In this document: in pieces, positions 50,006-59,372 of the stretch
Position numbering within the stretch: the first letter of the stretch is position 1
How the letters are laid out: the number at the start of each line of letters is the position of its first letter
Assembly: GCF_900105065.1 (NCBI RefSeq)
Contig: NZ_LT629749.1
Span: 744,001-808,000, forward strand
Direction: 5' to 3'
Source: Friedmanniella luteola
GTDB taxonomy: Bacteria; Actinomycetota; Actinomycetes; Propionibacteriales; Propionibacteriaceae
DNA length: 64,000 nt
Program-made: the position numbers and the translations under genes
Notes under the pieces: generated by a model
The model's database searches: none
Told to the model about the DNA's origin: nothing
What the model saw: the letters and a program-made list of their open reading frames with translations, nothing else

Positions 50006-50946
50006 CGGGCGGATCCTCCGGAGGCCGAGTTGGGGTCGAGTGCGTCGCGCAGGCCGTCACCGACGGCGTTGACGCACAGCACGAGGGCGACGACGGCGAT
50101 CGCCGGGCTGACGAACAGCCACGGGAAGCTGTTCACCTGGCGGGCACCCTCGCCGAGCAGCGTGCCCAGCGAGGTGTCGGGCGGCTGCACGCCGAAACCG
50201 AAGAACGACAGCCCGGTCTCGGCGAGGATCGCGGAGCTCACGTTGAGCGTCGCGTCGATGATCAGCAGGGACGAGATGTTGGGCAGCACGTGCCGGACGA
50301 TCGTCTTGGGTGCGGACAGGCCCATGAAGCGGGCGGCCTGCACGTACTCGCGCTCCTTGATCGACATGCTCAGGCTGCGGACCACGCGGGAGGCGAGCAT
50401 CCACCCGAAGGCGGCCAGCAGGACCACGAGCAGCAGCCAGGAGTTGGGCCCCTTCGGGCCGCTCGTGGTCAGCACCGCGATCAGCAGGAACGAGGGGACC
50501 ACGAGCAGCAGGTCCACCACCCAGAGCGCGACCCGCTCGAACCAGCCGCCGAAGTAGGCCGCGAACGAGCCGACGATCGCGGCGATGCCGGTGGACAGGA
50601 TGGCGACCAGGAAGCCGATCAGCAGCGACTTGCGCAACCCGCGGAGGGTGAGCGCCAACATGTCGCGGCCGCTCTGGGTGCTGCCCAGCGGGTGCCGGTC
50701 GCTGGGGGGCTTGAGGTAGGCCTGCCGGTCGATCTCGTCGTAGGCCCAGTTGGACAGGTAGGGACCCAGCAGGGCGACGGCCACGAAGACCACGAGCAGC
50801 ACGAGCCCGACGACGGCGCTCTTGTTGCGCAGGAAGCGGCGCACCACCAGCCGGTTGCGCGAGATCCGCCTGCCGCCGTCCTCCGCGGTCGGCGGCGGGT
50901 TGCCGATCGGGTGCTCGTCGGCGAGCTCGAGAAGGTTCTGGCCCAT
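50002..50946 (-). CDS. peptide ABC transporter permease, OppC/DppC type
   Basis: The 314-residue inner-membrane subunit has a cytoplasmic N-terminus (about 35 residues, with OppC_N-like RNRLVVRRFLRNKSAVVGLV) and six predicted helices. The EAA loop reads EYVQAARFMGLSAPKTIVRH followed by VLPNISSLLII. Its stop overlaps the fused ATPase start by 4 bases. It lies 9 bases after the OppB-type gene. Confidence 0.92.
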   Translation of the reverse strand: MGQNLLELADEHPIGNPPPTAEDGGRRISRNRLVVRRFLRNKSAVVGLVLLVVFVAVALLGPYLSNWAYDEIDRQAYLKPPSDRHPLGSTQSGRDMLALTLRGLRKSLLIGFLVAILSTGIAAIVGSFAAYFGGWFERVALWVVDLLLVVPSFLLIAVLTTSGPKGPNSWLLLVVLLAAFGWMLASRVVRSLSMSIKEREYVQAARFMGLSAPKTIVRHVLPNISSLLIIDATLNVSSAILAETGLSFFGFGVQPPDTSLGTLLGEGARQVNSFPWLFVSPAIAVVALVLCVNAVGDGLRDALDPNSASGGSAR

Positions 50947-50955
50947 CCGGATCTC

Positions 50956-51939
50956 CTAGCTGAGGCGCACGCGCGGGTCGAGGATGGCCACGGCGATGTC
51001 GGACAGGACGGCACCGACCAGCACGCAGGCGCCGCTGAAGGCGACCACGGCCACGGTGCCGTTGACGTCCTGGCCCGTGATGGTGGAGACGCCGTACTCG
51101 CCCATGCCGTGGAAGGCGAAGATGATCTCCATGAAGGTGGCGCCCGTGAACAGGGTCGCGATGCTGAATGCGAAGTAGGTCCCGGTGGGGATCAGCGACG
51201 TGCGCAGCGCGTGCTTCATCACCGCCCGGGAGCGCCGGAGGCCCTTGGCCCTGGCCGTGCGGACGAAGTCCGAGCCCAGGGCGTCGAGCATGAGGTTGCG
51301 CTGGATGCGGCTGAAGAAGGCCGCGTTGATCAGCGTCAGGGCGATCGTCGGCAGGATGAGGTGCTGGGCCCGGTCGACGAACGCCGCGCCCACGTAGTCG
51401 CCGCGGTCGCCGGTCTCGCCGATGAACTCGAACAGCCGCAGCCCGGTGCCGTTGTTGACCTTGGTCGCCACGACCTGCAGGGCGCTGGCGATGACGAAGG
51501 ACGGGACCGAGAGGATGAAGAGCGAGGCCGCCGTGGAGATCCGGTCCGACGGCTTGTACTGGCGGGTCGCGGTCCACGCCCCGAGCAGCACGCCGACGAG
51601 CGTGCCCAGCAGCGAGCCCAGGGTGATCAGCCGGATGCTCACCCAGATCCGGCGGCCGACCTCGTCGACGACCTCGCCGCCCTTCGGCGCCTCGCCCCAG
51701 TCCCAGTGCAGGACGACGCCCTTCAGCCACACCCAGTAGCGCTCCAGCAGCGGCACCTGGTCGCTGAGGTTGCGCAACCGGAGATTGCTCTCGACCGAGA
51801 CGGGGTCCAGCGGCGGGTTGACCAGCTCGTAGAGCCGTCGCGGCTGCAGCTGGCTCGCCGCCAGGAGGTAGCTGAGGCTGACCGCGATGAAGAGCAGGAC
51901 GACGTAGTTCAGGAGACGTCGTGCGACGTACGACCCCAC
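50956..51939 (-). CDS. peptide ABC transporter permease, OppB/DppB type
   Basis: The 327-residue membrane subunit is the first gene of the operon. The N-terminus (VARRLLNYVVLLFIAVSLSY) and an EAA-type loop (SDFVRTARAKGLRRSRAVMK) are the OppB hallmarks. An elongated periplasmic-side loop containing RRLYELVNPPLDP follows the first helix. The intergenic space to the left-reading pmt gene upstream is about 130 bases, where the operon's promoter is expected; I see no specific operator there. Confidence 0.92.
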   Translation of the reverse strand: MGSYVARRLLNYVVLLFIAVSLSYLLAASQLQPRRLYELVNPPLDPVSVESNLRLRNLSDQVPLLERYWVWLKGVVLHWDWGEAPKGGEVVDEVGRRIWVSIRLITLGSLLGTLVGVLLGAWTATRQYKPSDRISTAASLFILSVPSFVIASALQVVATKVNNGTGLRLFEFIGETGDRGDYVGAAFVDRAQHLILPTIALTLINAAFFSRIQRNLMLDALGSDFVRTARAKGLRRSRAVMKHALRTSLIPTGTYFAFSIATLFTGATFMEIIFAFHGMGEYGVSTITGQDVNGTVAVVAFSGACVLVGAVLSDIAVAILDPRVRLS

Positions 51940-52073
51940 GGAGACCGGCCTCTCACCTCGTCCGGGGAACGGTGCGACCCCGGTGGTCCCCGAACTCTAG
52001 TCGCGCAGCGGGCGCGACCCGCCTCCGGCCGGGCACCGGTTGAGCGCCGGCTCGGCAGGACAGCTCCCCGCTC

Positions 52074-53705
52074 TCAGATCCAGCTCCGGAACCACATCCG
52101 CGACAGCCACGCCGGGTAGGGCAGCAGTGTGTCGGTGAGGACCGGGTAGAGGTAGGCGAAGTTGGCCGCCACCAGGGCGAGGAAGGCCCCGGCGATGATG
52201 GCGCCGACCATCCGCCGGTCGCCGCCGGCGCGTGGTCCGAGGACCCGGCCGAGGCACAGCGCCACGGCCATCACCGAGAACGGGATGATCGCGATCGCGT
52301 AGAAGAAGAAGAGCGGGCGCGTGTCGTGGCTGAACCAGGGCAGCCAGGCGGCGAGGACGCCGACCACCGGGATGCCGAAGCGCCAGTCTCGGCCGCCGAC
52401 CCAGAACAGCACGGCGGCGACGAGGGCGAAGATCGCCGCCCACCACAGCACCGGCGTGCCGATGCCGCTGATCACCCGGATGCAGTTGTCGGGGCCCAGG
52501 CAGCCGTCGGTGCCGGGGGTGATCCCGTTGACGGCGTCGATGCCGATCGGCCGGGCCACCACCAGCCAGCCCGCCGGGTCGGCGCGGTAGGCGTGGGTCG
52601 CGGAGTTGATGAAGCTGCCCGTGTGGAAGGCGTAGATGTCGCGCTGGTACTGGAGCAGCGAGGCGAGGTCGGCGCCGAGGAGCCGGACGCTGGTCGCTCC
52701 CGGGTGCTGAGCCCCCCACTGGCGGTCGTACCCGCCGCTGGTGGCCAGCCAGCCGGCCCAGCTGGCGCCGTAGACGAGGACGGCGAGCACGACGAGCGAC
52801 ACGAAGGCGGGGATGCCGTCCTTCAGCACGGCGGTCGGGGCGCGCCACCCGGCGCCGGCCAGGCGCCGGGCCCCGACGTCCCAGGCGAGGGAGAGCAGGG
52901 CGAAGGCGGCGAGCAGGTAGAGGGCGTTCCACTTGGAGCCCAGGGCCAGCCCGAAGCAGACGCCGGCCGCGATCCGCCAGGGCCGCACCAGGAGCAGCGG
53001 GCCGTAGCGGCCCCCGAGGTCGGGGAGCCCGCGCGTCTCCAGGTGGCCGGCCAGCCGGCCGCGCATCCAGTCCCGGTCGGCGGCCAGGCAGGCCACCGCC
53101 GCCATCACGAAGAAGGCCAGGAAGATGTCCAGCAGCGCGGTCCGCGACATGACGAAGGCCAGGCCGTCGAAGGTCAGCAGCAGGCCGGCGACGCCCCCGA
53201 CGAGCGTGGACCGTGCGACGCGCCGGACCAGCCGGATCGTCACCATCACCAGCAGGGTCCCGAACACCAGGGAGGCGAACCGCCAGCCGAAGGAGTTCAT
53301 CCCGAACAGCTGCTCGCCGCCGGCGATCAGCCACTTGCCGACGGGTGGGTGGACGATGAACGACGGCTGCTGCAGCATCACGTCCGGCGTGCCGCCGGTG
53401 ACCTGCGCGTCCGCGCCGGACGGCCAGCTGCGCTCGTAGCCGTGCCGGAGCAGCGAGTAGGCGTCCTTGGCGTAGTAGGTCTCGTCGAAGACCAGCTTGT
53501 TCGGGTAGCCCAGGCCGACCACGCGGAGGCCGAAGGCGATCGCCCCGATGACCAGGGTCACGAGCCAGCCCGTGAGGCGGTCGGCCGGCATGGGGTGCCG
53601 CAGCCGCTCGACCGTGGTCGGCGGACGCGGGGCGGGGGGCGGGGTCCTGGGCGGGGAGTCGAGGACGGGCGTCATGTGCTCGACCGCGGCTACCTGCTCG
53701 GTCAC
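52074..53705 (-). CDS. pmt: protein O-mannosyltransferase (dolichyl/polyprenyl-phosphate-mannose protein mannosyltransferase)
   Basis: The 543-residue polytopic enzyme transfers mannose from polyprenyl-phosphate-mannose to secreted proteins. It has the GT39/PMT catalytic region [19 protein letters not shown] in the first outer loop (DE dyad), [13 protein letters not shown] and about ten membrane segments. It is the counterpart of M. tuberculosis Rv1002c, which is likewise divergent from rsmI. GTG at 53705 is preceded by TAGGAT 6 bases upstream, so translation is probably leaderless; ATG at residue 11 is an alternative start. Confidence 0.93.
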   Translation of the reverse strand: MTEQVAAVEHMTPVLDSPPRTPPPAPRPPTTVERLRHPMPADRLTGWLVTLVIGAIAFGLRVVGLGYPNKLVFDETYYAKDAYSLLRHGYERSWPSGADAQVTGGTPDVMLQQPSFIVHPPVGKWLIAGGEQLFGMNSFGWRFASLVFGTLLVMVTIRLVRRVARSTLVGGVAGLLLTFDGLAFVMSRTALLDIFLAFFVMAAVACLAADRDWMRGRLAGHLETRGLPDLGGRYGPLLLVRPWRIAAGVCFGLALGSKWNALYLLAAFALLSLAWDVGARRLAGAGWRAPTAVLKDGIPAFVSLVVLAVLVYGASWAGWLATSGGYDRQWGAQHPGATSVRLLGADLASLLQYQRDIYAFHTGSFINSATHAYRADPAGWLVVARPIGIDAVNGITPGTDGCLGPDNCIRVISGIGTPVLWWAAIFALVAAVLFWVGGRDWRFGIPVVGVLAAWLPWFSHDTRPLFFFYAIAIIPFSVMAVALCLGRVLGPRAGGDRRMVGAIIAGAFLALVAANFAYLYPVLTDTLLPYPAWLSRMWFRSWI

Positions 53706-53711
53706 CGGACC

Positions 53712-53717
53712 ATCCTA
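53712..53717 (-). promoter_or_regulatory. -10 box of leaderless pmt transcript
   Basis: On the leftward strand TAGGAT lies 6 bases before the GTG start at 53705. It sits in the 38-base space shared with the divergent rsmI gene. Confidence 0.5.
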
Positions 53718-53743
53718 GGTGTGGCGTCTGGGACCCTGGGGGG

Positions 53744-54631
53744 ATGAGCGCAGCGAGTGGCGAGAACCGTGACCCGGGCGGGTCGGGCGGCTCGGGCGGC
53801 GTCGTCGTGCTGGCCGGTACGCCGATCGGGGACGTTTCCGACGCCTCGCCGCGGCTGCGGCGGGAGCTGGTGGGGGCCGACGTCATCGCCGCCGAGGACA
53901 CCCGGCGGCTGCGCGGGCTGCTGCAGCGGCTCGAGCTGACGACCACCGCGCGCGTCGTCTCCTACTTCGAGGGCAACGAGGTGCAGCGGACGCCGGAGCT
54001 GCTGGCGGCGCTGGCCGAGGGGTCCCGGGTGCTGCTGGTCACCGACGCCGGGATGCCGTCGGTCTCCGACCCGGGCTACCGGCTGGTCGCCGCCGCGGTC
54101 GAGGCCGGGTTCCCGGTCACCGCCGTGCCCGGCCCGTCCGCGGTGCTCACCGCGCTGGCCGTCTCGGGCCTGCCGGTCGACCGCTTCTGCTTCGAGGGGT
54201 TCCTGCCCCGCAAGCCCGGCGAGCGCGGCCGCCGGCTGGCCGAGCTGGCGGCGGAGCCCCGCACCCTCGTCTTCTTCGAGGCCCCGCACCGGACGGCGGA
54301 GGCGCTGGCGGCGCTGGCCCTCGCCTTCGGCGGGGACCGCCGGGGGGCGGTCTGCCGCGAGCTGACCAAGACCTACGAGGAGGTCGTCCGCGGCCCGCTG
54401 GACGCCCTGGTCGCCTGGGCGCAGCGGGAGGTCCGCGGCGAGGTGACCCTGGTCGTCGAGGGAGCGCCCGTCGTCGTCGCCGACCTCGACACCGCCGCCG
54501 CGGACGTGCTCGCCCTGGTCGCGGCCGGGACGCGGCTGAAGCCAGCGGTCGCCACGATCGCCGCCGAGACGGGGCTGGCCAAGAACGCGCTCTACGAGGT
54601 CGCCCTGCGACGGCAGGCGCCGTCGGCCTGA
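53744..54631 (+). CDS. rsmI: 16S rRNA (cytidine-1402-2'-O)-methyltransferase
   Basis: The 295-residue SAM-dependent enzyme of the tetrapyrrole methylase-like fold methylates C1402 of 16S rRNA at the 2'-O position. It has [15 protein letters not shown] (family GTPIGN-type motif), [14 protein letters not shown], the [13 protein letters not shown] motif and [13 protein letters not shown] Gly/Ser-rich N-terminal leader of about 18 residues precedes the conserved fold. ATG at 53744 has a weak GGGGGG site. It is divergent from pmt as in mycobacteria (Rv1003). Confidence 0.95.
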   Translation: MSAASGENRDPGGSGGSGGVVVLAGTPIGDVSDASPRLRRELVGADVIAAEDTRRLRGLLQRLELTTTARVVSYFEGNEVQRTPELLAALAEGSRVLLVTDAGMPSVSDPGYRLVAAAVEAGFPVTAVPGPSAVLTALAVSGLPVDRFCFEGFLPRKPGERGRRLAELAAEPRTLVFFEAPHRTAEALAALALAFGGDRRGAVCRELTKTYEEVVRGPLDALVAWAQREVRGEVTLVVEGAPVVVADLDTAAADVLALVAAGTRLKPAVATIAAETGLAKNALYEVALRRQAPSA

Positions 54632-54696
54632 CCGGGCCCCGCCCCCCTGACCGGCCGAGCGGGCCGGCGCGTCCACGGACCTGCGAGGGTGACCCG

Positions 54697-55521
54697 GTGG
54701 ACCTGCCCGCCCTGCCCGACCCGCTGCCGCACCCGGTCGTCGACACGCACTGCCACCTCGACGCGACCCTCGAGCTCTCCGGCCTCGACCCCGCCGAGGC
54801 GCTGGACCGGGCGGCGGCCGTCGGCGTGCCGCGCGTCGTGCAGGTGGGCTGCGACGTGCCCAGCTCGGTGTGGGCGGTCGAGGCCGCGGCCCGTCTCCCC
54901 GGCGTGGTCGCCGCCGTCGCCCTGCACCCCAACGACGCCGCCCGGCTGGGCGACGGGCTCACCGCCGGACTGGAGGCCGTCGCCGCGCTGGCCGGGCGGC
55001 CCGGTGTCCGCGCGGTGGGGGAGACCGGCCTGGACTTCTTCCGCACGCCCGACGCCGAGGGCCAGGCCCGCCAGCGCGAGGCCTTCGCCGCGCACATCGC
55101 CCTGGCCCACCAGCACGACCTCACCCTCGTCATCCACGACCGGGACGCGCACGCGGCCGTCCTGGACGTGCTCGACGCCGAGGGCGTGCCCGACCGGGTC
55201 GTCATGCACTGCTTCTCCGGCGACGCGGCCTTCGCCCGCGCCTGCCTGGACCGCGGGGCGCACCTCTCCTTCGCCGGGCCGGTCACGTTCAAGCCCAACC
55301 ACCACCTCCGGGCGGCGCTCGCCCTCACCCCGGCGGACCGGCTGCTGACCGAGACGGACGCGCCGTACCTGACCCCCGTGCCGCTCCGCGGCCGGCCCAA
55401 CGCCTCCTACCTGGTGCCGCACACGGTGCGCTTCCTGGCGGCGGCGCTCGACGTCGACCTGGCCGCGCTCTGCGCGCGGCTGGACGCCAACGCCGAGGCC
55501 GCGTTCGGCGGGGCCTGGTAG
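54697..55521 (+). CDS. TatD-family metal-dependent hydrolase
   Basis: The 274-residue TIM-barrel hydrolase has metal ligands in DTHCHLD, the GETGLDFF motif, MHCFSG and TETDAPYLTPVP. It corresponds to tatD of the Rv1008 position. TatD proteins are DNases or 3'-5' exonucleases involved in repair and RNA/DNA turnover. The GTG follows GAGGGT by 6 bases, again consistent with leaderless expression. Compared with the mycobacterial locus, metG is missing between rsmI and tatD. Confidence 0.93.
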   Translation: MDLPALPDPLPHPVVDTHCHLDATLELSGLDPAEALDRAAAVGVPRVVQVGCDVPSSVWAVEAAARLPGVVAAVALHPNDAARLGDGLTAGLEAVAALAGRPGVRAVGETGLDFFRTPDAEGQARQREAFAAHIALAHQHDLTLVIHDRDAHAAVLDVLDAEGVPDRVVMHCFSGDAAFARACLDRGAHLSFAGPVTFKPNHHLRAALALTPADRLLTETDAPYLTPVPLRGRPNASYLVPHTVRFLAAALDVDLAALCARLDANAEAAFGGAW

Positions 55522-55523
55522 CG

Positions 55524-56147
55524 GTGGAGCTCAGCGAGGCGCTCCGCCGTCGCCGGATGGTCCGCCGCTACGACCCGGATCGTCCCGTCGCCGCCGCCGC
55601 CCTGGAGTCCGTGCTCGCGGCCGCGCGGCGTGCGCCGTCGGCCGGCTTCACCCAGGGCGTCTCGCTCCTGGTGCTGGACACGCCGCCCGCCCGCCAGGCT
55701 TTCTGGGCCGCGACCGCCCTGCCCGGCGCCGACCCGCACCGGCCCAGCCGCTGGCTGGCCGGGATGCGGACGGCGCCGGTGCTCGTCCTGGTGTGGACGA
55801 GCCGCGACGCCTACCTCGACCGCTACGCCGAGCCCGACAAGGGCTGGTCCGACCGCGACCCGGAGCGGTGGTCGGCGCCCTACTGGTTCGTCGACGCCGG
55901 GATGGCGGCGATGGCCGCCCTGCTGGCCGCCGTCGACGCCGGGCTCGGCGCCTGCTTCTTCGGCGTGCCCGCCAGCCGCGTCCAGGCCGTCCGCGCCGCC
56001 TTCGGGGTGCCCGGGGACCAGCTGAGCGTCGGCGCGCTGAGCCTCGGGCACCCGGCCCCGGACGCCCGGGCGGGCGGCTCCGCGGCCCGCCGCGCCCGCC
56101 GGCCGGCCGAGGACCTCGTGCACCGCGGCCGCTGGTCCAGCCCCTAG
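55524..56147 (+). CDS. nitroreductase-family protein
   Basis: The 207-residue protein starts VELSEALRRRRMVRRYDPDR, the usual nitroreductase N-terminus where the conserved RRS/RR-Y motif binds FMN. It contains GMAAMAALLAAVDAGLGACF and SVGALSLGHPAPD, the FMN-contact segments. FMN-dependent NAD(P)H oxidoreductase activity is expected; the substrate is unknown. The GTG start is 2 bases after the tatD stop, so it is co-transcribed. This gene is an extra between tatD and rpfB in comparison with M. tuberculosis. Confidence 0.85.
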   Translation: MELSEALRRRRMVRRYDPDRPVAAAALESVLAAARRAPSAGFTQGVSLLVLDTPPARQAFWAATALPGADPHRPSRWLAGMRTAPVLVLVWTSRDAYLDRYAEPDKGWSDRDPERWSAPYWFVDAGMAAMAALLAAVDAGLGACFFGVPASRVQAVRAAFGVPGDQLSVGALSLGHPAPDARAGGSAARRARRPAEDLVHRGRWSSP

Positions 56148-56197
56148 CAGCCACGGTCGTGCTGAGCGCGGATTTCGCGTCGTGTCGGCCCGCCCGT

Positions 56198-56203
56198 TAC
56201 TAT
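56198..56203 (+). promoter_or_regulatory. -10 box of rpfB promoter
   Basis: TACTAT fits the actinobacterial TAnnnT -10 and is the only AT-rich hexamer before rpfB; a start site near 56210 would give an 80-base leader. Confidence 0.4.
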
Positions 56204-56254
56204 TCCGTGACCGTTTTCGGGGACCGGCTCGTCGCTGCGCCCTGAAGTCGCCGA

Positions 56255-56273
56255 GGTCCGCGCCCTGCGGACC
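56255..56273 (+). promoter_or_regulatory. hairpin in the rpfB 5' leader
   Basis: GGTCCGC and GCGGACC (7 bp, 5-base loop) end 7 bases before the CAGGAG ribosome site of rpfB. It may affect access to the ribosome site or mRNA stability. The leader is too short for the c-di-AMP riboswitch found before some rpf genes. Confidence 0.4.
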
Positions 56274-56288
56274 ACCTCCAGGAGTGCT

Positions 56289-57476
56289 GTGCGCAAGATC
56301 ATCCCCGTCGTCGCCGCTGGCGCCGCTCTGGCCGTGGCCGGGACGTCCGTGGGCTGGGCCGCCCTGAACAAGGACGTCACCATGTCCGTCGACGGCTCGC
56401 CGACGACCGTGACCACCACCGCCGGGACCGTGGGCGAGCTGCTGCAGGACCAGGGCATCGCCGTCACCAGCCGCGACGTCGTGGCCCCGGACGTGTCCGC
56501 CAAGGTCACCGACGGCACCCGCGTGGCCGTGCAGTTCGCCCGCCAGGTGACCTTCACCGTCGACGGGCAGAAGAAGACGGTGTGGACCACGGCGACCAGC
56601 CTCGACCAGGCGCTGGCCGCGCTGGGCGTCAACACCACCGGCGCCGACCTGTCGACCAGCCGCAGCGCCAGCATCGGCCGCGAGGGCCTGGCCGTCGACG
56701 TCGACACCCTCAAGACCGTCACGATCAAGGCCGCCGGCAAGAAGCGCCAGGTCGAGACGACGGGCACGACCGTCGCGGACGCGCTGGCCGCGGCCAAGAT
56801 CAAGGTCGACGAGGACGACCGGCTGAGCGTCGACCCCGACGACGAGCTGAAGAACGGCGACGCCTTCACCTGGACCAAGGTGGACGTCAGCACGGAGACG
56901 AAGAAGCAGGACGTCGCGTTCACGACCGTGCGCAAGGACTCCAAGACCCTGGCCCGCGGCACCACCAAGGTCGGCACCACCGGCCGGGAGGGCACCCGCA
57001 CGCTGACCTACCGCGTGGTGCGTGAGAACGGCGAGGTCGCGAAGCGGACCAAGGTGGCCAGCAAGGTGACCGAGGCCCCGCGCGCCCAGGTCGTCCTGGT
57101 CGGCACCAAGGCGCCGGCCGCGCCGAAGGCCCCGGCCCGCTCCTCCTCGAGCGGCTCGAAGAGCTCCGGCTCTTCCTCGAGCGGCTCGACGAGCTCCGGC
57201 TCCGGCTCGTCCGGGTCCTCGGCGCCCAGCGTCGCCTCCGGCAGCGTCTGGGACCGCCTGGCGCAGTGCGAGTCGGGCGGCAACTGGAGCATCAACACCG
57301 GCAACGGCTTCTACGGCGGGCTGCAGTTCACCCCCAGCACGTGGCGCGCCTACGGCGGCAGCGGCATGCCGCACCAGGCCAGCCGCGAGCAGCAGATCGC
57401 CGTCGCCCAGAAGGTCCAGGCCGGGCAGGGCTGGGGCGCGTGGCCGGCCTGCACGTCGAAGCTGGGCATCCGCTGA
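56289..57476 (+). CDS. rpfB: resuscitation-promoting factor RpfB
   Basis: The 395-residue secreted peptidoglycan-cleaving enzyme has an N-terminal signal/anchor helix (about 5-25). Repeated DUF348 domains follow ([20 protein letters not shown] and [20 protein letters not shown], then [19 protein letters not shown]). A G5 domain ([17 protein letters not shown]) precedes a Ser/Gly low-complexity linker (about 275-320) and the catalytic lysozyme-like Rpf domain ([20 protein letters not shown], Glu in CESGG, with a disulfide to the final CTSK Cys). The synteny matches Rv1009. A GTG start follows CAGGAG. It cleaves peptidoglycan during growth resumption. Confidence 0.95.
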   Translation: MRKIIPVVAAGAALAVAGTSVGWAALNKDVTMSVDGSPTTVTTTAGTVGELLQDQGIAVTSRDVVAPDVSAKVTDGTRVAVQFARQVTFTVDGQKKTVWTTATSLDQALAALGVNTTGADLSTSRSASIGREGLAVDVDTLKTVTIKAAGKKRQVETTGTTVADALAAAKIKVDEDDRLSVDPDDELKNGDAFTWTKVDVSTETKKQDVAFTTVRKDSKTLARGTTKVGTTGREGTRTLTYRVVRENGEVAKRTKVASKVTEAPRAQVVLVGTKAPAAPKAPARSSSSGSKSSGSSSSGSTSSGSGSSGSSAPSVASGSVWDRLAQCESGGNWSINTGNGFYGGLQFTPSTWRAYGGSGMPHQASREQQIAVAQKVQAGQGWGAWPACTSKLGIR

Positions 57477-58339
57477 GCCTCCTCGACCCGACCGCGGTCC
57501 GCCGGATCGCCACCGGGCTGGGCCTGCGGCCCACCAAGCAGCGGGGCCAGAACTTCGTCACCGACGCCAACACCGTGCGGCGCATCGTCGCCGCCTCCGG
57601 GGTGGGTCCCGACGACGTCGTCCTGGAGATCGGGCCGGGCCTGGGGTCGCTGACCCTCGGCCTGCTCGAGGTCGCCGACGCCGTCGTCGCCGTGGAGATC
57701 GACGAGCTGCTGGCCGGCGAGCTGCCGACGACCGTCGCCGAGCGGATGCCCGCCCGGGCGGACGCGCTGGCCGTGGTCACCGCGGACGCCCTGGGCGTGA
57801 CGACCCTGCCGCGCGACCCCACCGTGGTGGTGGCGAACCTGCCCTACAACGTCTCGGTGCCGGTGCTGCTGCACCTGCTGGCCACCTTCCCGAGCTGGCA
57901 GCGCGGGCTGGTCATGGTCCAGCTCGAGGTGGCGGACCGGCTGGTGGCCGGGCCGGGCTCGAAGATCTACGGCGTGCCGTCGGTCAAGATGGCCTGGTAC
58001 GCCGCGTCGTCCCGGATCGGGACGGTGCCGCCCAGCGTCTTCTGGCCGGTGCCGAACGTGGACTCCGGGCTGGTGCAGATCGTCCGCCGGCCCCCGCCCG
58101 CCACCACCGCGACCCGCGAGCAGGTGTTCGCCGTGGTCGACGCCGCCTTCGGGCAGCGCCGCAAGATGCTCCGCTCCGCCCTGTCGGGGCTGGTCGGCAG
58201 CTCCGCCGCCGCCAGCGAGGTGCTGAGCGCCGCCGACGTCGACCCGCAGGCCCGGGGCGAGATGCTCCAGGTCGGCGACTTCGCGCGCATCGCCGAGCAG
58301 CTGGAGCACGCCCGTGCCGCCCGCGACGTCCAGGGCTGA
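57473..58339 (+). CDS. rsmA: 16S rRNA (adenine-1518/1519-N6)-dimethyltransferase (KsgA/RsmA)
   Basis: The 288-residue enzyme dimethylates two adenines near the 3' end of 16S rRNA. It has SAM motif [17 protein letters not shown], the acidic VEIDELL of strand 2 and the catalytic [15 protein letters not shown]. Family members begin near [20 protein letters not shown], so translation most likely starts at CTG 57473. The CTG overlaps the rpfB stop by 4 bases (CTGA), mirroring the ATGA, GTGA and TTGA overlaps elsewhere in the window. No ATG, GTG or TTG fits this position. The nearest alternative is GTG at 57440, giving 299 residues. Confidence 0.9.
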   Translation: MSLLDPTAVRRIATGLGLRPTKQRGQNFVTDANTVRRIVAASGVGPDDVVLEIGPGLGSLTLGLLEVADAVVAVEIDELLAGELPTTVAERMPARADALAVVTADALGVTTLPRDPTVVVANLPYNVSVPVLLHLLATFPSWQRGLVMVQLEVADRLVAGPGSKIYGVPSVKMAWYAASSRIGTVPPSVFWPVPNVDSGLVQIVRRPPPATTATREQVFAVVDAAFGQRRKMLRSALSGLVGSSAAASEVLSAADVDPQARGEMLQVGDFARIAEQLEHARAARDVQG

Positions 58340-58370
58340 GCCCAGCCGAGGGCGGGTCGGCCTCACGCCG

Positions 58371-58376
58371 TAGCCT
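58371..58376 (+). promoter_or_regulatory. -10 box of leaderless ispE transcript
   Basis: TAGCCT lies 6 bases before the GTG at 58383 with no ribosome site between. Confidence 0.5.
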
Positions 58377-58382
58377 CGGTCC

Positions 58383-59312
58383 GTGGCCTCACCTCTCCCG
58401 CCGACCCCCGTCGGAGTACGGGTCCGTGTGCCCGCCAAGATCAACCTCGCCCTGAAGGTGGGCGGGCGGCGTCCGGACGGCTACCACCCGCTGGCGACCG
58501 TCTACCACGCCGTCTCCCTCTACGACGAGGTCGAGGCGGCCTGGGCCGAGCCCGACGAGTTCGCGGTCGCGGTGAGCGGTGAGGGGGCCGCGCAGGTCCC
58601 GCTCGACGACTCCAACCTGGCGCTGCGGGCGGCCCGGCTGCTGGCCCGGACCCACGGGCCCTACGACTCCCTCGGGGCGCACCTGACCATCCGCAAGGCC
58701 ATCCCGGTGGCCGCGGGGCTGGCCGGGGGCTCCTCGAACGGGGCGGCGGCGCTGCTGGCCTGCTCGGTGCTGTGGGACCTCGACGTCTCCTCCGACGGCC
58801 TCCGCGAGCTGGCCGCCGAGCTGGGCAGCGACGTCCCCTTCGCGCTGCTCGGCGGCACCGCGCTGGGCAGCGGCCGGGGCGAGGAGGTCGTGCCCGCCCT
58901 GGCCCGCGGCACCTACCACTGGGTGCTGGCGTTCGGGCACCACGGGCTGTCCACCCCGGCCGTCTACGGCCGCTTCGACGAGCTGACGCCGGACGCCGGC
59001 GCCCCCGAGGTGCCCGACGACCTGATGAACGCGCTGCGCAGCGGCGACCCGGCCCTGCTGGGCGCCGCCCTGAGCAACGACCTGCAGGACGCCGCCCTGG
59101 ACCTGCAGCCCCGGCTGCGGCAGGTGCTGGAGGCCGGCCTGGAGTACGGGGCGGTGGGCGCCGTCGTGTCGGGCTCGGGACCCACCTGCGCCTTCCTGGC
59201 CGCCAACGAGGCCGCGGCCATCGACCTCACCGTCGCGCTCAGTGCGGACGGCGTCTGCCGCGAGGTCCGCCGGGTGAGCGGCCCGGTGGTGGGGGCGCGG
59301 GTCGTCGCGTAG
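58383..59312 (+). CDS. ispE: 4-diphosphocytidyl-2-C-methyl-D-erythritol kinase
   Basis: The 309-residue GHMP kinase phosphorylates CDP-methylerythritol in the MEP isoprenoid route. N-terminal VRVPAKINLALKVGGRRPDG and the ATP-binding glycine loop PVAAGLAGGSSNGAAALLAC are diagnostic, as is MSGSGPTCAFLA-like VVSGSGPTCAFLA. The GTG start follows TAGCCT by 6 bases, so it is probably leaderless and independently transcribed despite being 43 bases behind rsmA. Order rsmA-ispE matches Rv1010-Rv1011. Confidence 0.95.
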   Translation: MASPLPPTPVGVRVRVPAKINLALKVGGRRPDGYHPLATVYHAVSLYDEVEAAWAEPDEFAVAVSGEGAAQVPLDDSNLALRAARLLARTHGPYDSLGAHLTIRKAIPVAAGLAGGSSNGAAALLACSVLWDLDVSSDGLRELAAELGSDVPFALLGGTALGSGRGEEVVPALARGTYHWVLAFGHHGLSTPAVYGRFDELTPDAGAPEVPDDLMNALRSGDPALLGAALSNDLQDAALDLQPRLRQVLEAGLEYGAVGAVVSGSGPTCAFLAANEAAAIDLTVALSADGVCREVRRVSGPVVGARVVA

Positions 59313-59359
59313 CGCGCGCCGGGAGGTCCGCGGCGTAGCGCGCGGGTCGGCCGGTCGCC

Positions 59360-59365
59360 TAGCGT
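59360..59365 (+). promoter_or_regulatory. -10 box of leaderless ltrA-like transcript
   Basis: TAGCGT lies 7 bases before the ATG at 59373, with no ribosome site between. Confidence 0.5.
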
Positions 59366-59372
59366 GCGGCGC

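Noticed and set aside
56200-56288. c-di-AMP (ydaO) riboswitch before rpfB
   Set aside because: The leader is only about 80 bases and lacks the conserved ydaO elements.
57137-57220. Repeat region as a non-coding element
   Set aside because: It is the Ser/Gly-rich linker of RpfB, in frame.
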